From positions 1 to 24,949 of the forward strand of contig PBSR01000119.1 in NCBI GenBank assembly GCA_002726335.1: DNA of 24,949 bases. The letters are read 5' to 3'. The position numbers and the translations under genes are program-made. Below are positions 1 to 8,633 of the stretch, piece after piece; position 1 is the first letter of the stretch; each line of letters begins with the position of its first letter. This stretch comes from Gemmatimonadaceae bacterium. GTDB taxonomy: Bacteria; Latescibacterota; UBA2968; UBA8231. The notes beneath the pieces are model-generated. The model was not told the origin of the DNA. It worked only from the letters and a program-made list of their open reading frames with translations, and did no database searches.

Positions 1-518
1 CAGCCGAGGAACCGACCGAGCTCGAGTCGGCGCGCACCGAGGCTGCCGCAAGCCAGGACCGGTATCTGCGCGCGGCGGCAGAACTCGATAATTTCCGCAA
101 GCGGACCGTGAAGATGCGTTCCGAGACGCGGGATGACACGCTGCGCGATGTGTTGCTCCAGGTGGGACCCATGCTCGACAACTTCAGGCGGGCTCTCGGT
201 CAGGAGACCGAGGACGTCGGTTCCTTCCGGCAAGGCATGGAGATCATCTTCAAGCAGTTCACCGACATCCTCGGTGGCTATGGCCTGATCGAGATCGAGG
301 CGGAGGGCCAGCCCTTCGATCCAAACCTTCACGAGGCGCTTGTCCAGGTGCCGAGCGATGAGCATCCCCCGGGAACGGTCATTCAGGAGATAGAAAAGGG
401 ATACAGGCTCAACGACCGGGTCGTACGTCCCTCACGGGTCGTCGTCAGTGCGGCGAAGGCTGACTCCGATCAACAAGTTGATTCCGATCAACAAGCTGAC
501 TCCGATGGAAAGGCGTAG
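1..518 (+). CDS. grpE: GrpE nucleotide exchange factor (5' truncated)
   Basis: Cytoplasmic cochaperone that releases ADP from DnaK. The reading frame is already open at base 3, so the true start lies outside the window. Upstream of the first in-frame ATG (base 108) the frame encodes DRYLRAAAELDNFRKR, the conserved GrpE helix motif. Downstream come the dimer helix (VGPMLDNFRRAL) and the beta-wing, with EGQPFDPNLHEAL and GYRLNDRVVRPSRV, both typical of the family. The C-terminus carries an odd short tandem repeat (SDQQVD/SDQQAD/SDGKA) from an 18-bp DNA repeat. dnaK follows after 13 bp, so the two are surely cotranscribed. The heat-shock promoter, if any, is outside the window. Identification is firm from motifs and from the dnaK-dnaJ context. 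Confidence 0.96.
   Translation, partial: AEEPTELESARTEAAASQDRYLRAAAELDNFRKRTVKMRSETRDDTLRDVLLQVGPMLDNFRRALGQETEDVGSFRQGMEIIFKQFTDILGGYGLIEIEAEGQPFDPNLHEALVQVPSDEHPPGTVIQEIEKGYRLNDRVVRPSRVVVSAAKADSDQQVDSDQQADSDGKA
462..506 (+). repeat. 18-bp tandem repeat at the 3' end of grpE
   Basis: Two near-identical 18-bp units (462-479 and 480-497) and a third half unit (498-506) begin with GACTCCGAT or GATTCCGAT followed by CAACAAG. They encode the polar acidic tail SDQQ(V/A)D. The units differ by two or three bases, which suggests a fairly recent in-frame expansion. Confidence 0.8.
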
Positions 519-531
519 GTAGAAGAGACGA

Positions 532-2538
532 ATGGGCAAGGTAATCGGCATCGATCTGGGTACGACGAATTCGTGCGTGGCGGTGATGGAGGGCGGCGAG
601 CCAGAGGTGATCAGCAACTCGGAGGGGGGTCGTACGACGCCTTCGATGGTGGGCTTCGCCAAGGACGGTGAGCGGTTGGTGGGTCAGACGGCGAAGCGTC
701 AGGCGGTGACGAATCCGACGAATACGGTGTTCAGCATCAAGCGATTCATGGGCCGTCGTTTCGACGAGGTGGCCCAGGAGATGACGGAGGTGCCGTACAC
801 GGTGCAGACGGGGGGTCGCGATCTGGCGGTGGCCGAGATCGACGGCAAGGAGCTGACGCCGCCGGAGATCTCGGCCATGGTGCTGCAGAAGATGAAGCAG
901 ACGGCGGAGGATTATCTGGGGGAAGAGGTGACGCAGGCGGTGATCACGGTGCCGGCGTATTTCAACGACTCGCAGCGTCAGGCGACGAAGGACGCCGGTC
1001 AGATCGCCGGTCTGGAGGTGTTGCGTATCGTCAACGAGCCGACAGCGGCGGCCCTGGCCTACGGTCTGGACAAGAAGAATTCGACGGAGAAGATCGCCGT
1101 CTACGATCTCGGCGGTGGCACCTTCGATATCAGCATCCTGGAGCTGGGTGACGGTGTCTTCGAGGTGAAGTCGACGAACGGTGACACCCATCTTGGGGGT
1201 GACGATCTCGACCAGCGTGTCATCGACTGGATCGCTCAGGAATTTGAAGGCGCCGAAGGCATCGACCTGCGCCAGGACGCCATGGCCCTGCAGCGGTTGA
1301 AAGAAGCGGCGGAGAAGGCCAAGTGTGAGCTGTCGGGCTCGGGGAGCACGGAGATCAACCTGCCCTTCATCACGGCGGACCAGACCGGTCCCAAGCACGT
1401 GCAGATGGATTTGAGCCGGTCGAAGTTCGAGCAGTTGGTGGAGGATCTGGTGGAGCGCACCAAGGGTCCCTGTCAGCAGGCGCTGAAAGATGCGAGTTTG
1501 AGTGCGTCCGAGATCGACGAGGTGATTCTCGTGGGCGGCTCGACGCGTATGCCGAAGGTGCAGGAGGCGGTGCAGTCGGTGTTCGGCAGAGAGCCTCATC
1601 GCGGGGTCAATCCCGACGAGGTGGTGGCCCTGGGCGCGGCCATCCAGGCCGGCGTGCTGGCCGGCGACGTCGACGACGTGCTGCTGCTGGACGTGACGCC
1701 TCTGTCTCTGGGAATCGAGACGATGGGTGGGGTGATGACGAAGCTGATCGAGCGCAACACGACGATTCCGACAAAGAAGAGCCAGATCTTCAGCACTGCG
1801 GCCGACAACCAGCCGAGTGTGGAAGTACACGTGTTGCAGGGCGACCGCGAGTTTGCCAACGACAACCGCACGCTGGGTCGGTTTCATCTCGATGGCATTC
1901 CCACGGCGCCTCGGGGTATGCCGCAGATCGAGGTCTCCTTCGACATCGACGCCAACGGCATCCTCAACGTGTCGGCCAAGGACAAGGGCACCAACAAGGA
2001 GCAGTCGATCCGCATCGAGGCATCCAGCGGTCTGTCGCCGGACGAGATCGAGCAGATGCAGCAGGACGCCGAGGCCAACGCCGAGACCGACAAGGCGCGT
2101 CGCGAGAGTGTCGACAAGCGCAACGAAGCCGACCAGCTGGTCTACGCGACCGAGAAGTCGCTGTCCGAACACGGCGACAAGCTGTCGGAACAAGAGCGCC
2201 AGCCGGTGGAAGCGGCCCTGGAGGAGACGAAGAAGGCTCTCGAGGGCGAGGATGCGGCGGCCATCGAAGCGGCCGTGGCCAAGCTGCAGGAAGCCTCCCA
2301 CAAACTCGCCGAGGTCATGTACAAGGACGCCGAGCAGCAAGCTGCTGAAGCCGCCGCCCAGAACGCCGGACCGGAGGGAGCCGCCGATCCCTCGGCTGAG
2401 CAACCCGGTCAACCAGGACCGGGTGACGATGCCGGGGTTGTGGACGCTGACTTCGAGGTCGTGGAAGACGACTCGAGCAGCGAGGACTCGAACGGCGAGG
2501 ACTCGAAGGGCGACGACTCCAAGGCCAACGGACGATGA
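532..2538 (+). CDS. dnaK: DnaK (Hsp70) molecular chaperone
   Basis: ATP-driven cytoplasmic Hsp70 chaperone that binds exposed hydrophobic peptides with DnaJ and GrpE. The 668-residue product begins [19 protein letters not shown], the first phosphate loop. The second phosphate loop [12 protein letters not shown] lies near residue 190, [12 protein letters not shown] shortly after, and the adenosine motif [13 protein letters not shown] near 330. The interdomain linker [15 protein letters not shown] is at about residues 382-396, followed by the beta-sandwich substrate domain and helical lid. The length is slightly above the usual 610-640 because of an acidic C-terminal tail made of five-residue repeats ([15 protein letters not shown]) in place of a plain EEVD/EEVK-like end. 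The ATG is the only start that gives the canonical N-terminus. It sits 13 bp after grpE and 29 bp before dnaJ. Confidence 0.99.
   Translation: MGKVIGIDLGTTNSCVAVMEGGEPEVISNSEGGRTTPSMVGFAKDGERLVGQTAKRQAVTNPTNTVFSIKRFMGRRFDEVAQEMTEVPYTVQTGGRDLAVAEIDGKELTPPEISAMVLQKMKQTAEDYLGEEVTQAVITVPAYFNDSQRQATKDAGQIAGLEVLRIVNEPTAAALAYGLDKKNSTEKIAVYDLGGGTFDISILELGDGVFEVKSTNGDTHLGGDDLDQRVIDWIAQEFEGAEGIDLRQDAMALQRLKEAAEKAKCELSGSGSTEINLPFITADQTGPKHVQMDLSRSKFEQLVEDLVERTKGPCQQALKDASLSASEIDEVILVGGSTRMPKVQEAVQSVFGREPHRGVNPDEVVALGAAIQAGVLAGDVDDVLLLDVTPLSLGIETMGGVMTKLIERNTTIPTKKSQIFSTAADNQPSVEVHVLQGDREFANDNRTLGRFHLDGIPTAPRGMPQIEVSFDIDANGILNVSAKDKGTNKEQSIRIEASSGLSPDEIEQMQQDAEANAETDKARRESVDKRNEADQLVYATEKSLSEHGDKLSEQERQPVEAALEETKKALEGEDAAAIEAAVAKLQEASHKLAEVMYKDAEQQAAEAAAQNAGPEGAADPSAEQPGQPGPGDDAGVVDADFEVVEDDSSSEDSNGEDSKGDDSKANGR
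2467..2526 (+). repeat. 15-bp tandem repeat at the 3' end of dnaK
   Basis: Four consecutive 15-bp units (2467-2481, 2482-2496, 2497-2511, 2512-2526) follow the pattern GA(C/G)GACTC(G/C) plus six more bases. They encode (D/E)DS-x-x repeats in the disordered tail of DnaK. The two central units differ at two positions only, both in one codon. Confidence 0.75.
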
Positions 2539-2567
2539 CCCTGCTCAGACAGGGCGTGATCAGATAA

Positions 2568-3713
2568 ATGGAAAAACGCGACTACTACGAAGTCCTGGGT
2601 CTCGACAAGGGGGCGGACGATGCGGCCATCAAAGGCGCCTATCGCAAGCTGGCGCTGAAGTATCACCCGGACCGCAATCCGGACGACGCCGAGGCGGAGG
2701 CGAACTTCAAGGAGGCGTCGGAGGCGTACGAAGTCCTGAGTGACGAGGACAAGCGGGCCAAATACGATCGCTTCGGCCACGCTGGCGTTCAGGGCAACTT
2801 CGGCCAGGGTGGCTTCCAATGGTCGGATTTCTCCCACGCCACCGATTTCGAGGATATTTTCGGCGATGTCTTCGGCAGTATCTTCGGCGGCGGCGGACGA
2901 CGCCGGTCCCACGGCCCGTCCGGTCCGCCAAAGGGGCGCGATCTGCGCATCTCTCTCGAACTGACCCTGGAGGAAGTAGCTCAAGGCGTCGAAAAGAAGA
3001 TCAACCTGACGCGCCAGCAGCGCTGCAAGATCTGTGATGGCAGCGGTGCAGCCCCCGATTCCGGGACCGAAACCTGCAGCACCTGCAACGGTATGGGACA
3101 GGTGCAGCAGGTGTCACGATCCTTCTTCGGCCAATCCGTCACCGTCACGGCCTGCCCGACCTGCTCCGGGGAGGGCAAGACAATCTCCAAGCCCTGCCGC
3201 GAGTGCGCCGGTGAGGGCCGTGTGCGCGAAACGGCGTCGATCACGGTCCGGATCCCGGCCGGTGTCAGTACGGGGAACTATATCCCCATGCGAGGTCAGG
3301 GTGATGTCGGTCCACGGGGGGGGCCGGCCGGCGATTGTCTCGTCTTCATCGAGGAACTGGAACACGATCAGTTCACGCGACAGGGCAACGACATCCTCTT
3401 GCGATTGCCGGTCACCATCAGTCAGGCCGCCCTCGGCGACGAGGTTAAGATTGATACGCTGCACGGGGCGGTGAAGATGAAAATCCCCGAGGGGACGCAG
3501 GCCGGTCGCATCTTCCGCCTGCGCGGCAAGGGCGTGCCCGATGTCGACGGACGGGGACAGGGAGATGAACTCGTGGAAGTGATCGTCTGGACCCCGACCA
3601 ACCTCAGTTCCGAGGAGCGCGAACTGTTCGAGCGCCTCGACGAGATTCAACAGAACCGGGCCAAGCAGGAAGGCAAGGGCTTTCTCGATCGGATGCTGGA
3701 AGCCCTGGGGTAA
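2568..3713 (+). CDS. dnaJ: DnaJ (Hsp40) cochaperone
   Basis: Type I J-protein that delivers substrates to DnaK and stimulates its ATPase. The 381 residues contain, in order: a J domain (1-70) with the catalytic HPD at 33-35, a Gly/Phe-rich stretch (70-112, including [18 protein letters not shown]), and a zinc-binding cysteine-rich domain. The last has all four CxxCxGxG-type repeats: CKICDGSG 153-160, CSTCNGMG 170-177, CPTCSGEG 196-203 and CRECAGEG 210-217. The two-lobed C-terminal substrate domain follows. The length is normal for type I DnaJ and nothing is missing. It follows dnaK by 29 bp and completes the grpE-dnaK-dnaJ operon. The mrp gene begins 26 bp downstream, so readthrough is likely. 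Confidence 0.99.
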   Translation: MEKRDYYEVLGLDKGADDAAIKGAYRKLALKYHPDRNPDDAEAEANFKEASEAYEVLSDEDKRAKYDRFGHAGVQGNFGQGGFQWSDFSHATDFEDIFGDVFGSIFGGGGRRRSHGPSGPPKGRDLRISLELTLEEVAQGVEKKINLTRQQRCKICDGSGAAPDSGTETCSTCNGMGQVQQVSRSFFGQSVTVTACPTCSGEGKTISKPCRECAGEGRVRETASITVRIPAGVSTGNYIPMRGQGDVGPRGGPAGDCLVFIEELEHDQFTRQGNDILLRLPVTISQAALGDEVKIDTLHGAVKMKIPEGTQAGRIFRLRGKGVPDVDGRGQGDELVEVIVWTPTNLSSEERELFERLDEIQQNRAKQEGKGFLDRMLEALG

Positions 3714-3739
3714 CCCGGGCAGCCGGCTGGAATCAAGCG

Positions 3740-4537
3740 ATGTCGTTTCCGCGCACATTGCCAGAGGGGGGCACGACGTTGCCGGGTGTGGCCAACGTCG
3801 TCGCCGTTTCGTCAGCCAAAGGTGGTGTTGGTAAATCGACGGTGGCGGTGAACCTGGCCCTCGCCCTGGCACGGGACGGAACCCGGGTGGGTCTTCTCGA
3901 CGCCGATATCTACGGCCCCAGTCTGCCGGTTCTGATCGGCGTGCGGGAGGCGCCCGAGATTCGCGAGGGAGACAGGATACAGCCTCTCGCCGCACACGGC
4001 CTGGCACTCATGTCCATGGGATTCCTGGCCGACCAGGAGGCGCCCGTCATCTGGCGGGGGCCGCTGTTGGCCCAGGCGGTCCAGCAGTTTCTGCAACAGG
4101 TCGACTGGGGTGAACTGGACCTCCTCATCCTCGACATGCCCCCCGGAACCGGTGATGTGCCGTTGACGCTCAGTCAGGCCGTCACCCTGAGCGGCGCCGT
4201 GGTGGTAACGACGCCGCAGAGCGTCGCCCTGGAGGATGTGGAGCGTGGCATGGCCATGTTCGACAAGGTCGATGTCGATATCCTGGGTCTCGTCGAGAAC
4301 ATGAGCTACTACCTCTGCCCTCACTGTGACAAGCGGCACGAAGTATTCGGTCACGGCGGTGGCCGGCTGACCGCAGAACGTCTCGATATCGACTTTCTCG
4401 GTGAGATCCCACTCGACGAAACCATTCGCGAAGGCGGTGATCGCGGCGCGCCGACGATGCTAGCAGAGCCCGAGTCATCCCGGGGACAGGCGTTCGACGC
4501 CATCGCCCGCGGGGTTGTGGTCGCCCTCGAGGACTGA
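3740..4537 (+). CDS. mrp: Mrp/ApbC/NBP35-type P-loop ATPase, Fe-S cluster carrier
   Basis: Soluble ATPase of the MinD/ParA superfamily that binds and transfers [4Fe-4S] clusters; its mitochondrial relative Ind1 matures complex I. The 265-residue product has the deviant Walker A SAKGGVGKST at 25-34, the family motif LLDADIYGPSLP near 52-63, LDMPPGTGD near 131-139 (switch II), and the cluster-binding CPHC at 193-196. The N-terminal MIP18/DUF59-like domain found in many Mrp proteins is absent, so the ATPase domain begins almost at the start codon. It lies 26 bp after dnaJ, and a NuoB-like gene begins 14 bp downstream. That pairing suggests a cluster donor beside its client (inference). Confidence 0.95.
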   Translation: MSFPRTLPEGGTTLPGVANVVAVSSAKGGVGKSTVAVNLALALARDGTRVGLLDADIYGPSLPVLIGVREAPEIREGDRIQPLAAHGLALMSMGFLADQEAPVIWRGPLLAQAVQQFLQQVDWGELDLLILDMPPGTGDVPLTLSQAVTLSGAVVVTTPQSVALEDVERGMAMFDKVDVDILGLVENMSYYLCPHCDKRHEVFGHGGGRLTAERLDIDFLGEIPLDETIREGGDRGAPTMLAEPESSRGQAFDAIARGVVVALED

Positions 4538-4551
4538 TCGGGGCCCTGATA

Positions 4552-4938
4552 ATGCATGGCTGGGTCAGGCGTCGATCTGTCTGGATACTGCCCTTCGGTA
4601 CGACCTGCTGTGCCGCCGATCTGCCCGCGGCCTTCGGACCGGACCATGACCTGGGGCGACACGGGGCGCGCCTCGTCTACGACGCCGCACAGGCCGATGT
4701 CCTCGTGGTGGCGGGGCGCGTGACGCGCGCTCTGGCGCCAGATCTGCGACGGCTGTATGACGCCATGCACGAGCCGAGAGGGGTCATTGCTTTCGGTACC
4801 TGTGCCTGCTCCGGTGGCGCCTGGGTAGGAGAGGAGATCCCGGGCGGTGCCGATGTCGTGATTCCCGTCGATGCCTACGTCCCTGGCTGCCCGCCTCCTC
4901 CCGAGATGCTGGCAGACGCCCTGTCCCGCCTCGCCTAG
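4552..4938 (+). CDS. Stand-alone NuoB/20-kDa-subunit-like Fe-S protein
   Basis: The 128-residue protein resembles the NADH:quinone oxidoreductase 20-kDa subunit (NuoB) and the small subunit of group 4 hydrogenases. Visible family features are FGTTCCAAD (CysCys at 19-20), ADVLVVAGRVTRALAPDLRRLYD (49-70 region), GTCACSGG (C84) and VDAYVPGCPPPPE (C113). The spacing of C20, C84 and C113 matches the ligand spacing of cluster N2 in NuoB almost exactly (about 65 and 29 residues in the family), so it probably binds a [4Fe-4S] cluster. It is shorter than NuoB (usually 160 or more residues), lacking N- and C-terminal extensions, and no other complex I or hydrogenase gene is nearby. Its role is unknown. 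The ATG lies 14 bp after mrp, which argues for cotranscription. Confidence 0.85.
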   Translation: MHGWVRRRSVWILPFGTTCCAADLPAAFGPDHDLGRHGARLVYDAAQADVLVVAGRVTRALAPDLRRLYDAMHEPRGVIAFGTCACSGGAWVGEEIPGGADVVIPVDAYVPGCPPPPEMLADALSRLA

Positions 4939-5142
4939 GGCTCTGTCAAGGAGCGGACCTCACACTCGCCCTTCGATGAAGCCTTCTCAGTTCGCCGCGT
5001 CTGGCTTGCTGGGGTTGGCGGGGTCTGGCTATCTTCGACCAGAGAGTAGCCGCTGCCGCCGTCGACGAGTTCCTCCTTCCTGCAGACACAACCGACTATC
5101 ATCGAACACGAATCCCGCAGTTGGCCCTTCGCCGTCCTCGTC

Positions 5143-5985
5143 GTGCCTCGAGCCGCCGCGGAGGACGTGGCCGTCGAGTGTTTTGACCTGGGCAGTTGCG
5201 GTGTGCACGAGGTGGAGGCGGGGGAGATGACACACCTCAACGTCTACTTCGAAGCCCCGGCCGTCGATTTCGACGGGCTTGACGCGAAACTCGTCCAGGG
5301 TCTGCGGGCAGCGGGACGGTGGCCCGATGGCGCACGCGTCGCGGCAGGGGATGTCGAACTCGAGCGTGACTGGAATGAGACATGGAAGCAGTATTACCGC
5401 CCGGTGTGGGCGACTGAACGGATCGTCGTCCATCCCCCGTGGATTCCTGTCGAGATCGAGGCCGGGCAGATGGCCATCGTCATCGACCCGGCCATGGCTT
5501 TTGGCACCGGTGGTCACGAGTCGACGCAGTTGGCGCTGGAAGCGATCGAGGGATCGACCTGCGCTGACTGTCGGTGTCTCGATATCGGTACCGGATCCGG
5601 CGTGCTGACCATCGCTCTCGTACAACTTGGCGCCGCCCACGTCACTGCCGTCGATACGGACCCGGTCGTCATCAGCAACGCGACACGAAACTTGCGCCAG
5701 AACCTGGGTCCGAACGTCGGGCGCACGCAGCTTCTCAGCGGCAGTATCGATGAAACTGTGGGCCCTGACTTTGATCTCATCGTCGCCAACCTGGAGAGTC
5801 ATCTCGTGCGTCCCCTGCTGCCACAGATCAGGGCGCGCCTGTCGACCGGCGGCAAGGCGCTGTTCTCCGGCCTCATCGAGACGGAGCGGGAGCGGTTCCT
5901 CGGCTGGCTTCAGGAGGCCGGGTTCACCGTCGACAAGATGTGGAGCAGAAACAGCTGGTTCAGCTGCCGTTCGCGGCCATCCTGA
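5143..5985 (+). CDS. prmA: Ribosomal protein L11 methyltransferase
   Basis: SAM-dependent enzyme that methylates ribosomal protein L11. Family motifs: RDWNETWKQYYRPV, then DPAMAFGTGGHEST (the PrmA DPGxAFGTGxHxTT motif), the SAM-binding CLDIGTGSGVLTIALVQLGA, the acidic AVDTDP, and VANLESHL. The only canonical start in this frame is GTG at 5143, giving 280 residues. Yet the upstream frame (open from 5050) reads SWPFAVLVVPRAAAEDV, which looks like the normal first strand of the PrmA N-terminal domain (a conserved Trp followed by a hydrophobic strand). The real start may therefore be a non-canonical codon near 5080-5101, or an upstream base may be wrong. No Shine-Dalgarno sequence is evident. rsmE starts one base after the stop, the common prmA-rsmE order. 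Confidence 0.93.
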   Translation: MPRAAAEDVAVECFDLGSCGVHEVEAGEMTHLNVYFEAPAVDFDGLDAKLVQGLRAAGRWPDGARVAAGDVELERDWNETWKQYYRPVWATERIVVHPPWIPVEIEAGQMAIVIDPAMAFGTGGHESTQLALEAIEGSTCADCRCLDIGTGSGVLTIALVQLGAAHVTAVDTDPVVISNATRNLRQNLGPNVGRTQLLSGSIDETVGPDFDLIVANLESHLVRPLLPQIRARLSTGGKALFSGLIETERERFLGWLQEAGFTVDKMWSRNSWFSCRSRPS

Positions 5986-5986
5986 G

Positions 5987-6721
5987 ATGCCCGCCTTCTT
6001 TGTCGAACCGGCCGATGTCGGCAAGGATTCTCTCATCCTCATCGACGAAGAGGCCCATCACGTCCGCGTTCGGCGCAGCCAGGAGGGTGAGCTCCTAGAC
6101 GTGATCGATGGCGAAGGCTGTGCCTATCGTGTCCGGATCGAGTCGATCGCACCGAAGCGCGTGGAGGCGGAGATCGTCGAACGGCGTCCTGAATGGCAGG
6201 AGAGCCCCATCCGCCTGCATCTGGCGGCGGCAGTACCCAAGGGCTCACGTTTCGATCTGGTCATCGAAAAGGGGACGGAAGTCGGCGTCAGCTCCATCGT
6301 GCCGCTGTTGACCGAACGGGGGGTGGCCCGTCCCGGTGGTGAGGGCAAACGCGTTGAACGCTGGCATCGCCTGGCCCGTGCCGCCGCCAAGCAGTGCGGT
6401 CGCTGCCGGGTGCCCCGCATCGCTGAACCTGTCGAACTGTCGACCGCTGTCGAGGAGTTGTCCCGAGAATGCGGGCTGCTGCTCATGGCGGCCGCAGTGG
6501 CGGGTGCGGACCTGGGTGATGTGCTGACGGAGACCACCAGCCCGGTGGCGCTTTTCATCGGTCCGGAAGGGGGATTCGACCCCGCAGAAGCCGCAATGTT
6601 GACCGAACGGGGTGCCCGGGCCTTCACCTGGGGCGAACGGATCTTGCGGGCCGAGACGGCGGCGGTGGTGTTGTCCGCTCTCGTGCTCGACGCCGCCGTG
6701 CGACGGACCAATCTGAACTGA
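5987..6721 (+). CDS. rsmE: 16S rRNA m3U1498 methyltransferase
   Basis: SPOUT-class methyltransferase that methylates N3 of U1498 in 16S rRNA. I place the start at the ATG one base after the prmA stop, giving 244 residues, a normal length; an earlier ATG in the same frame lies deep inside prmA. The protein starts MPAFFVEPADV, with EEAHHVRVRRSQEGE (PUA-like N-domain) near 21-35. KGSRFDLVIEKGTEVGV follows near 85-101. The SAM-binding knot elements are IGPEGGF at 191-197 and GERILRAETA at 216-225, the signature of the family. Translation is probably coupled to prmA. Confidence 0.97.
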   Translation: MPAFFVEPADVGKDSLILIDEEAHHVRVRRSQEGELLDVIDGEGCAYRVRIESIAPKRVEAEIVERRPEWQESPIRLHLAAAVPKGSRFDLVIEKGTEVGVSSIVPLLTERGVARPGGEGKRVERWHRLARAAAKQCGRCRVPRIAEPVELSTAVEELSRECGLLLMAAAVAGADLGDVLTETTSPVALFIGPEGGFDPAEAAMLTERGARAFTWGERILRAETAAVVLSALVLDAAVRRTNLN

Positions 6722-6739
6722 GAACAAGGAGACCCGAGA

Positions 6740-7192
6740 GTGGCACCGACAATCCTGCTCCTCAATGGCCCCAACCTGAATCGCCTCGGCACGCGCGAAC
6801 CCGGTGTCTACGGAACGCTGACTCTGGCGCAGATCGAGGTCAGAGTCCGGGCCGAAGCCGAAGCCCTCGCCGTCGAGATCGACTGGCGGCAGTCGAACCA
6901 CGAGGGTGTCCTCGTCGACGCCGTCCACGAAGCGGCCGACGTGGCGGCGGGCATCGTCTTCAACCCCGGGGCGTTCACCCACTACAGTATCGCTCTGCGC
7001 GACGCCATCGCCGCCGTCGGACTGCCCACGGTTGAGGTACACCTGTCAAACGTGCATGCCCGGGAGGCGTTTCGTCAGCACTCCGTCATCGCGCCGGTCT
7101 GCCTGGGGCAGATTGCCGGGTTCGGCGCCGACAGCTATCTGCTGGGCTTGCGCGCTGTCACACAGCACCTTGCCGAAGGGGGGGGCTCATGA
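6740..7192 (+). CDS. aroQ: Type II 3-dehydroquinate dehydratase
   Basis: Converts 3-dehydroquinate to 3-dehydroshikimate in the shikimate pathway. The start is GTG, supported by AAGGAG at 6726-6731, 8 bases upstream. The 150-residue product carries [19 protein letters not shown] with catalytic Tyr24, QSNHEG at 51-56, [10 protein letters not shown] with catalytic His81, and VEVHLSN with His101. The length is normal for the dodecameric type II enzyme. It overlaps the next gene by ATGA, and the G-run that encodes its last glycines also serves as the ribosome binding site of that gene. Confidence 0.97.
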   Translation: MAPTILLLNGPNLNRLGTREPGVYGTLTLAQIEVRVRAEAEALAVEIDWRQSNHEGVLVDAVHEAADVAAGIVFNPGAFTHYSIALRDAIAAVGLPTVEVHLSNVHAREAFRQHSVIAPVCLGQIAGFGADSYLLGLRAVTQHLAEGGGS

Positions 7193-8631
7193 AGCCCGGA
7201 TCGGCTCTGTTTCTGCTCGCCGTCCTGTTGTTGCCGGGCGCACCCGTCGATGGACAGGCTGTCTATGCCGTCGATCGGGAACAGGTCAACGTGCGCCAGG
7301 ACGCGACGACGCAGAGCGCACGAATCAGCATTCTGCGCCAGGACGAACAGGTGGTCGAACTACGACGCGCGGGCCAGTGGATGCAGGTGCGGATGCCTGA
7401 CGGGACGCCGGGCTGGATCCACTCTCAGTTGTTGCGTGCCCGTCTGCTCGTCGAGGGAGAGGGCTTGCGGCTACGCGCCGGGCCATCGGCGACGAGCACG
7501 TCGGTGACGATGTTGTTCCGCGGCCAGGAAACAGCGCAACTGTCGCAGCGAGGCGGCTGGACCCAGGTGAAACTCCGCGACGGTCGGACAGGCTGGCTTT
7601 CGAGCCGATTCGTCCGGGCCAAGACAGAGGCGGATCTGCGCGACGAGCGCCCCGGGCAGGCCGAACCGCGGACGCCGACGGCCAGGACCGAGAGTCCGTC
7701 AGTGGATCCCAACCCGCCAGCAAGGGAAGTCGTTACCGCCGAGGCTGCGACCTTGCAGCGCGATCCCTATGCCCAGGGCCTGCAGCACGAAGCGGGAGGA
7801 GATCACGCTCTCGCCCTCGACAGTTTTGTCGAAGTCCTCGAGGCCGATCCGGATCATGTCAATGCCCTCGTGCACGCTGCCCAGGCCCATCGAAAGATGG
7901 GCGAATATGACGAGGCCCTTGTGAGACTCTACCGTGCCCTGCGAATCACCGGGGGCCGCAAGGATGTCTACCTGACCCTGGGGGAGATCCATCGCCTGCG
8001 GGCATCCCCGGACAGCGCTGCCAAGTACCAGGCCCTGTTCCGCGGCGACCCGATCCCGGAGGCTGGGGGCACGACGGTCGGCGCCTCTCCCGACAGCCTG
8101 CTCGAGGAGGTGCCGTCGTCACCGTTGCCGAAGGGGACCGTGCTCGACGAGTTGCCGGAGCCGAGGGCGGCCGACGAGGAGGGCGGCCTGCTGTTCGATA
8201 CGCCGTGGTTGCCGGTGGGTCTGGCCGGTATCGGGCTTCTCGCCCTCGCCGGCGTGGCCTGGTGGGTGCTGAGCACCTCGACGCATCGCACGAAGCAGGG
8301 GGCGGCCGTGGTCGGCGACCCGCGGTTCGAGAAGGTCTGGAAGGAAGAGTCGCAGCAGGCACGACATGGCAAGGCGACGACGGAAGAGGAGGCGGAGCTC
8401 AATCGCCAGATCGACGCCCGCTGGAGTGAACTCAAGGAGAGCGATGCCACATTCGCCCCGCCCCCTTCTTCGGGGGAGGGGGTCGATGGCATTCTGGATC
8501 AGGTCGACGGACTGCGGCGTACGCTGGAGGGCCAGGACGAGCGGGCGAAGATCTATGCCGACATCGTTCGCCTGCAGAACATGAAGATTGACGCGATGAC
8601 AGAGGAGATCTCGCGCCTGCGCAAGGGGTGA
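7189..8631 (+). CDS. Secreted/membrane protein with two SH3b domains and TPRs
   Basis: I do not recognise a named family. The 480-residue protein has a signal peptide (about 1-24, hydrophobic core [13 protein letters not shown]). Two bacterial SH3 domains follow (about 25-85 with [14 protein letters not shown] and [10 protein letters not shown], and 86-144 with [14 protein letters not shown] and [10 protein letters not shown]). After a Pro-rich linker (155-180) come TPR-like helices (about 194-285, including [20 protein letters not shown]). A second acidic linker precedes one membrane helix (341-362), and a charged C-terminal helix (435-480) probably forms a coiled coil. With an N-terminal signal peptide, the SH3b/TPR part should be periplasmic and the coiled coil cytoplasmic. 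SH3b domains often bind peptidoglycan, so a cell-wall-sensing role is possible. It starts by ATGA overlap with aroQ and converges with the next gene with a gap of two bases. Confidence 0.8.
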   Translation: MKPGSALFLLAVLLLPGAPVDGQAVYAVDREQVNVRQDATTQSARISILRQDEQVVELRRAGQWMQVRMPDGTPGWIHSQLLRARLLVEGEGLRLRAGPSATSTSVTMLFRGQETAQLSQRGGWTQVKLRDGRTGWLSSRFVRAKTEADLRDERPGQAEPRTPTARTESPSVDPNPPAREVVTAEAATLQRDPYAQGLQHEAGGDHALALDSFVEVLEADPDHVNALVHAAQAHRKMGEYDEALVRLYRALRITGGRKDVYLTLGEIHRLRASPDSAAKYQALFRGDPIPEAGGTTVGASPDSLLEEVPSSPLPKGTVLDELPEPRAADEEGGLLFDTPWLPVGLAGIGLLALAGVAWWVLSTSTHRTKQGAAVVGDPRFEKVWKEESQQARHGKATTEEEAELNRQIDARWSELKESDATFAPPPSSGEGVDGILDQVDGLRRTLEGQDERAKIYADIVRLQNMKIDAMTEEISRLRKG

Positions 8632-8633
8632 GA

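Noticed and set aside
445..2412. 655-codon open frame antisense to dnaK
   Set aside because: Long antisense frames across dnaK are a well-known product of its codon usage in GC-rich genomes and have led to false NAD-glutamate dehydrogenase annotations. It has no start signal or plausible fold of its own.
1817..2743. 308-codon plus-strand frame over the ends of dnaK and dnaJ
   Set aside because: It is an Arg/Ser/Thr-rich shadow in another frame of firmly identified genes.
3316..3323. Run of eight G inside dnaJ (and one of eight G at 7180-7187 in aroQ) as possible phase-variation sites
   Set aside because: The first encodes conserved DnaJ residues in frame, and the second doubles as a ribosome binding site; such runs are common in this GC-rich sequence.
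4871..5230. 119-codon plus-strand frame bridging the NuoB-like gene and prmA
   Set aside because: Mostly Ser/Pro/Arg-rich shadow sequence that overlaps both real genes. The 204-bp gap shows no RNA gene; apart from the possible upstream part of prmA it holds nothing I can name.
5029..6042. 337-codon minus-strand frame over prmA
   Set aside because: It lies wholly antisense to prmA, whose motifs are clear; the composition is typical of a GC-rich shadow frame.
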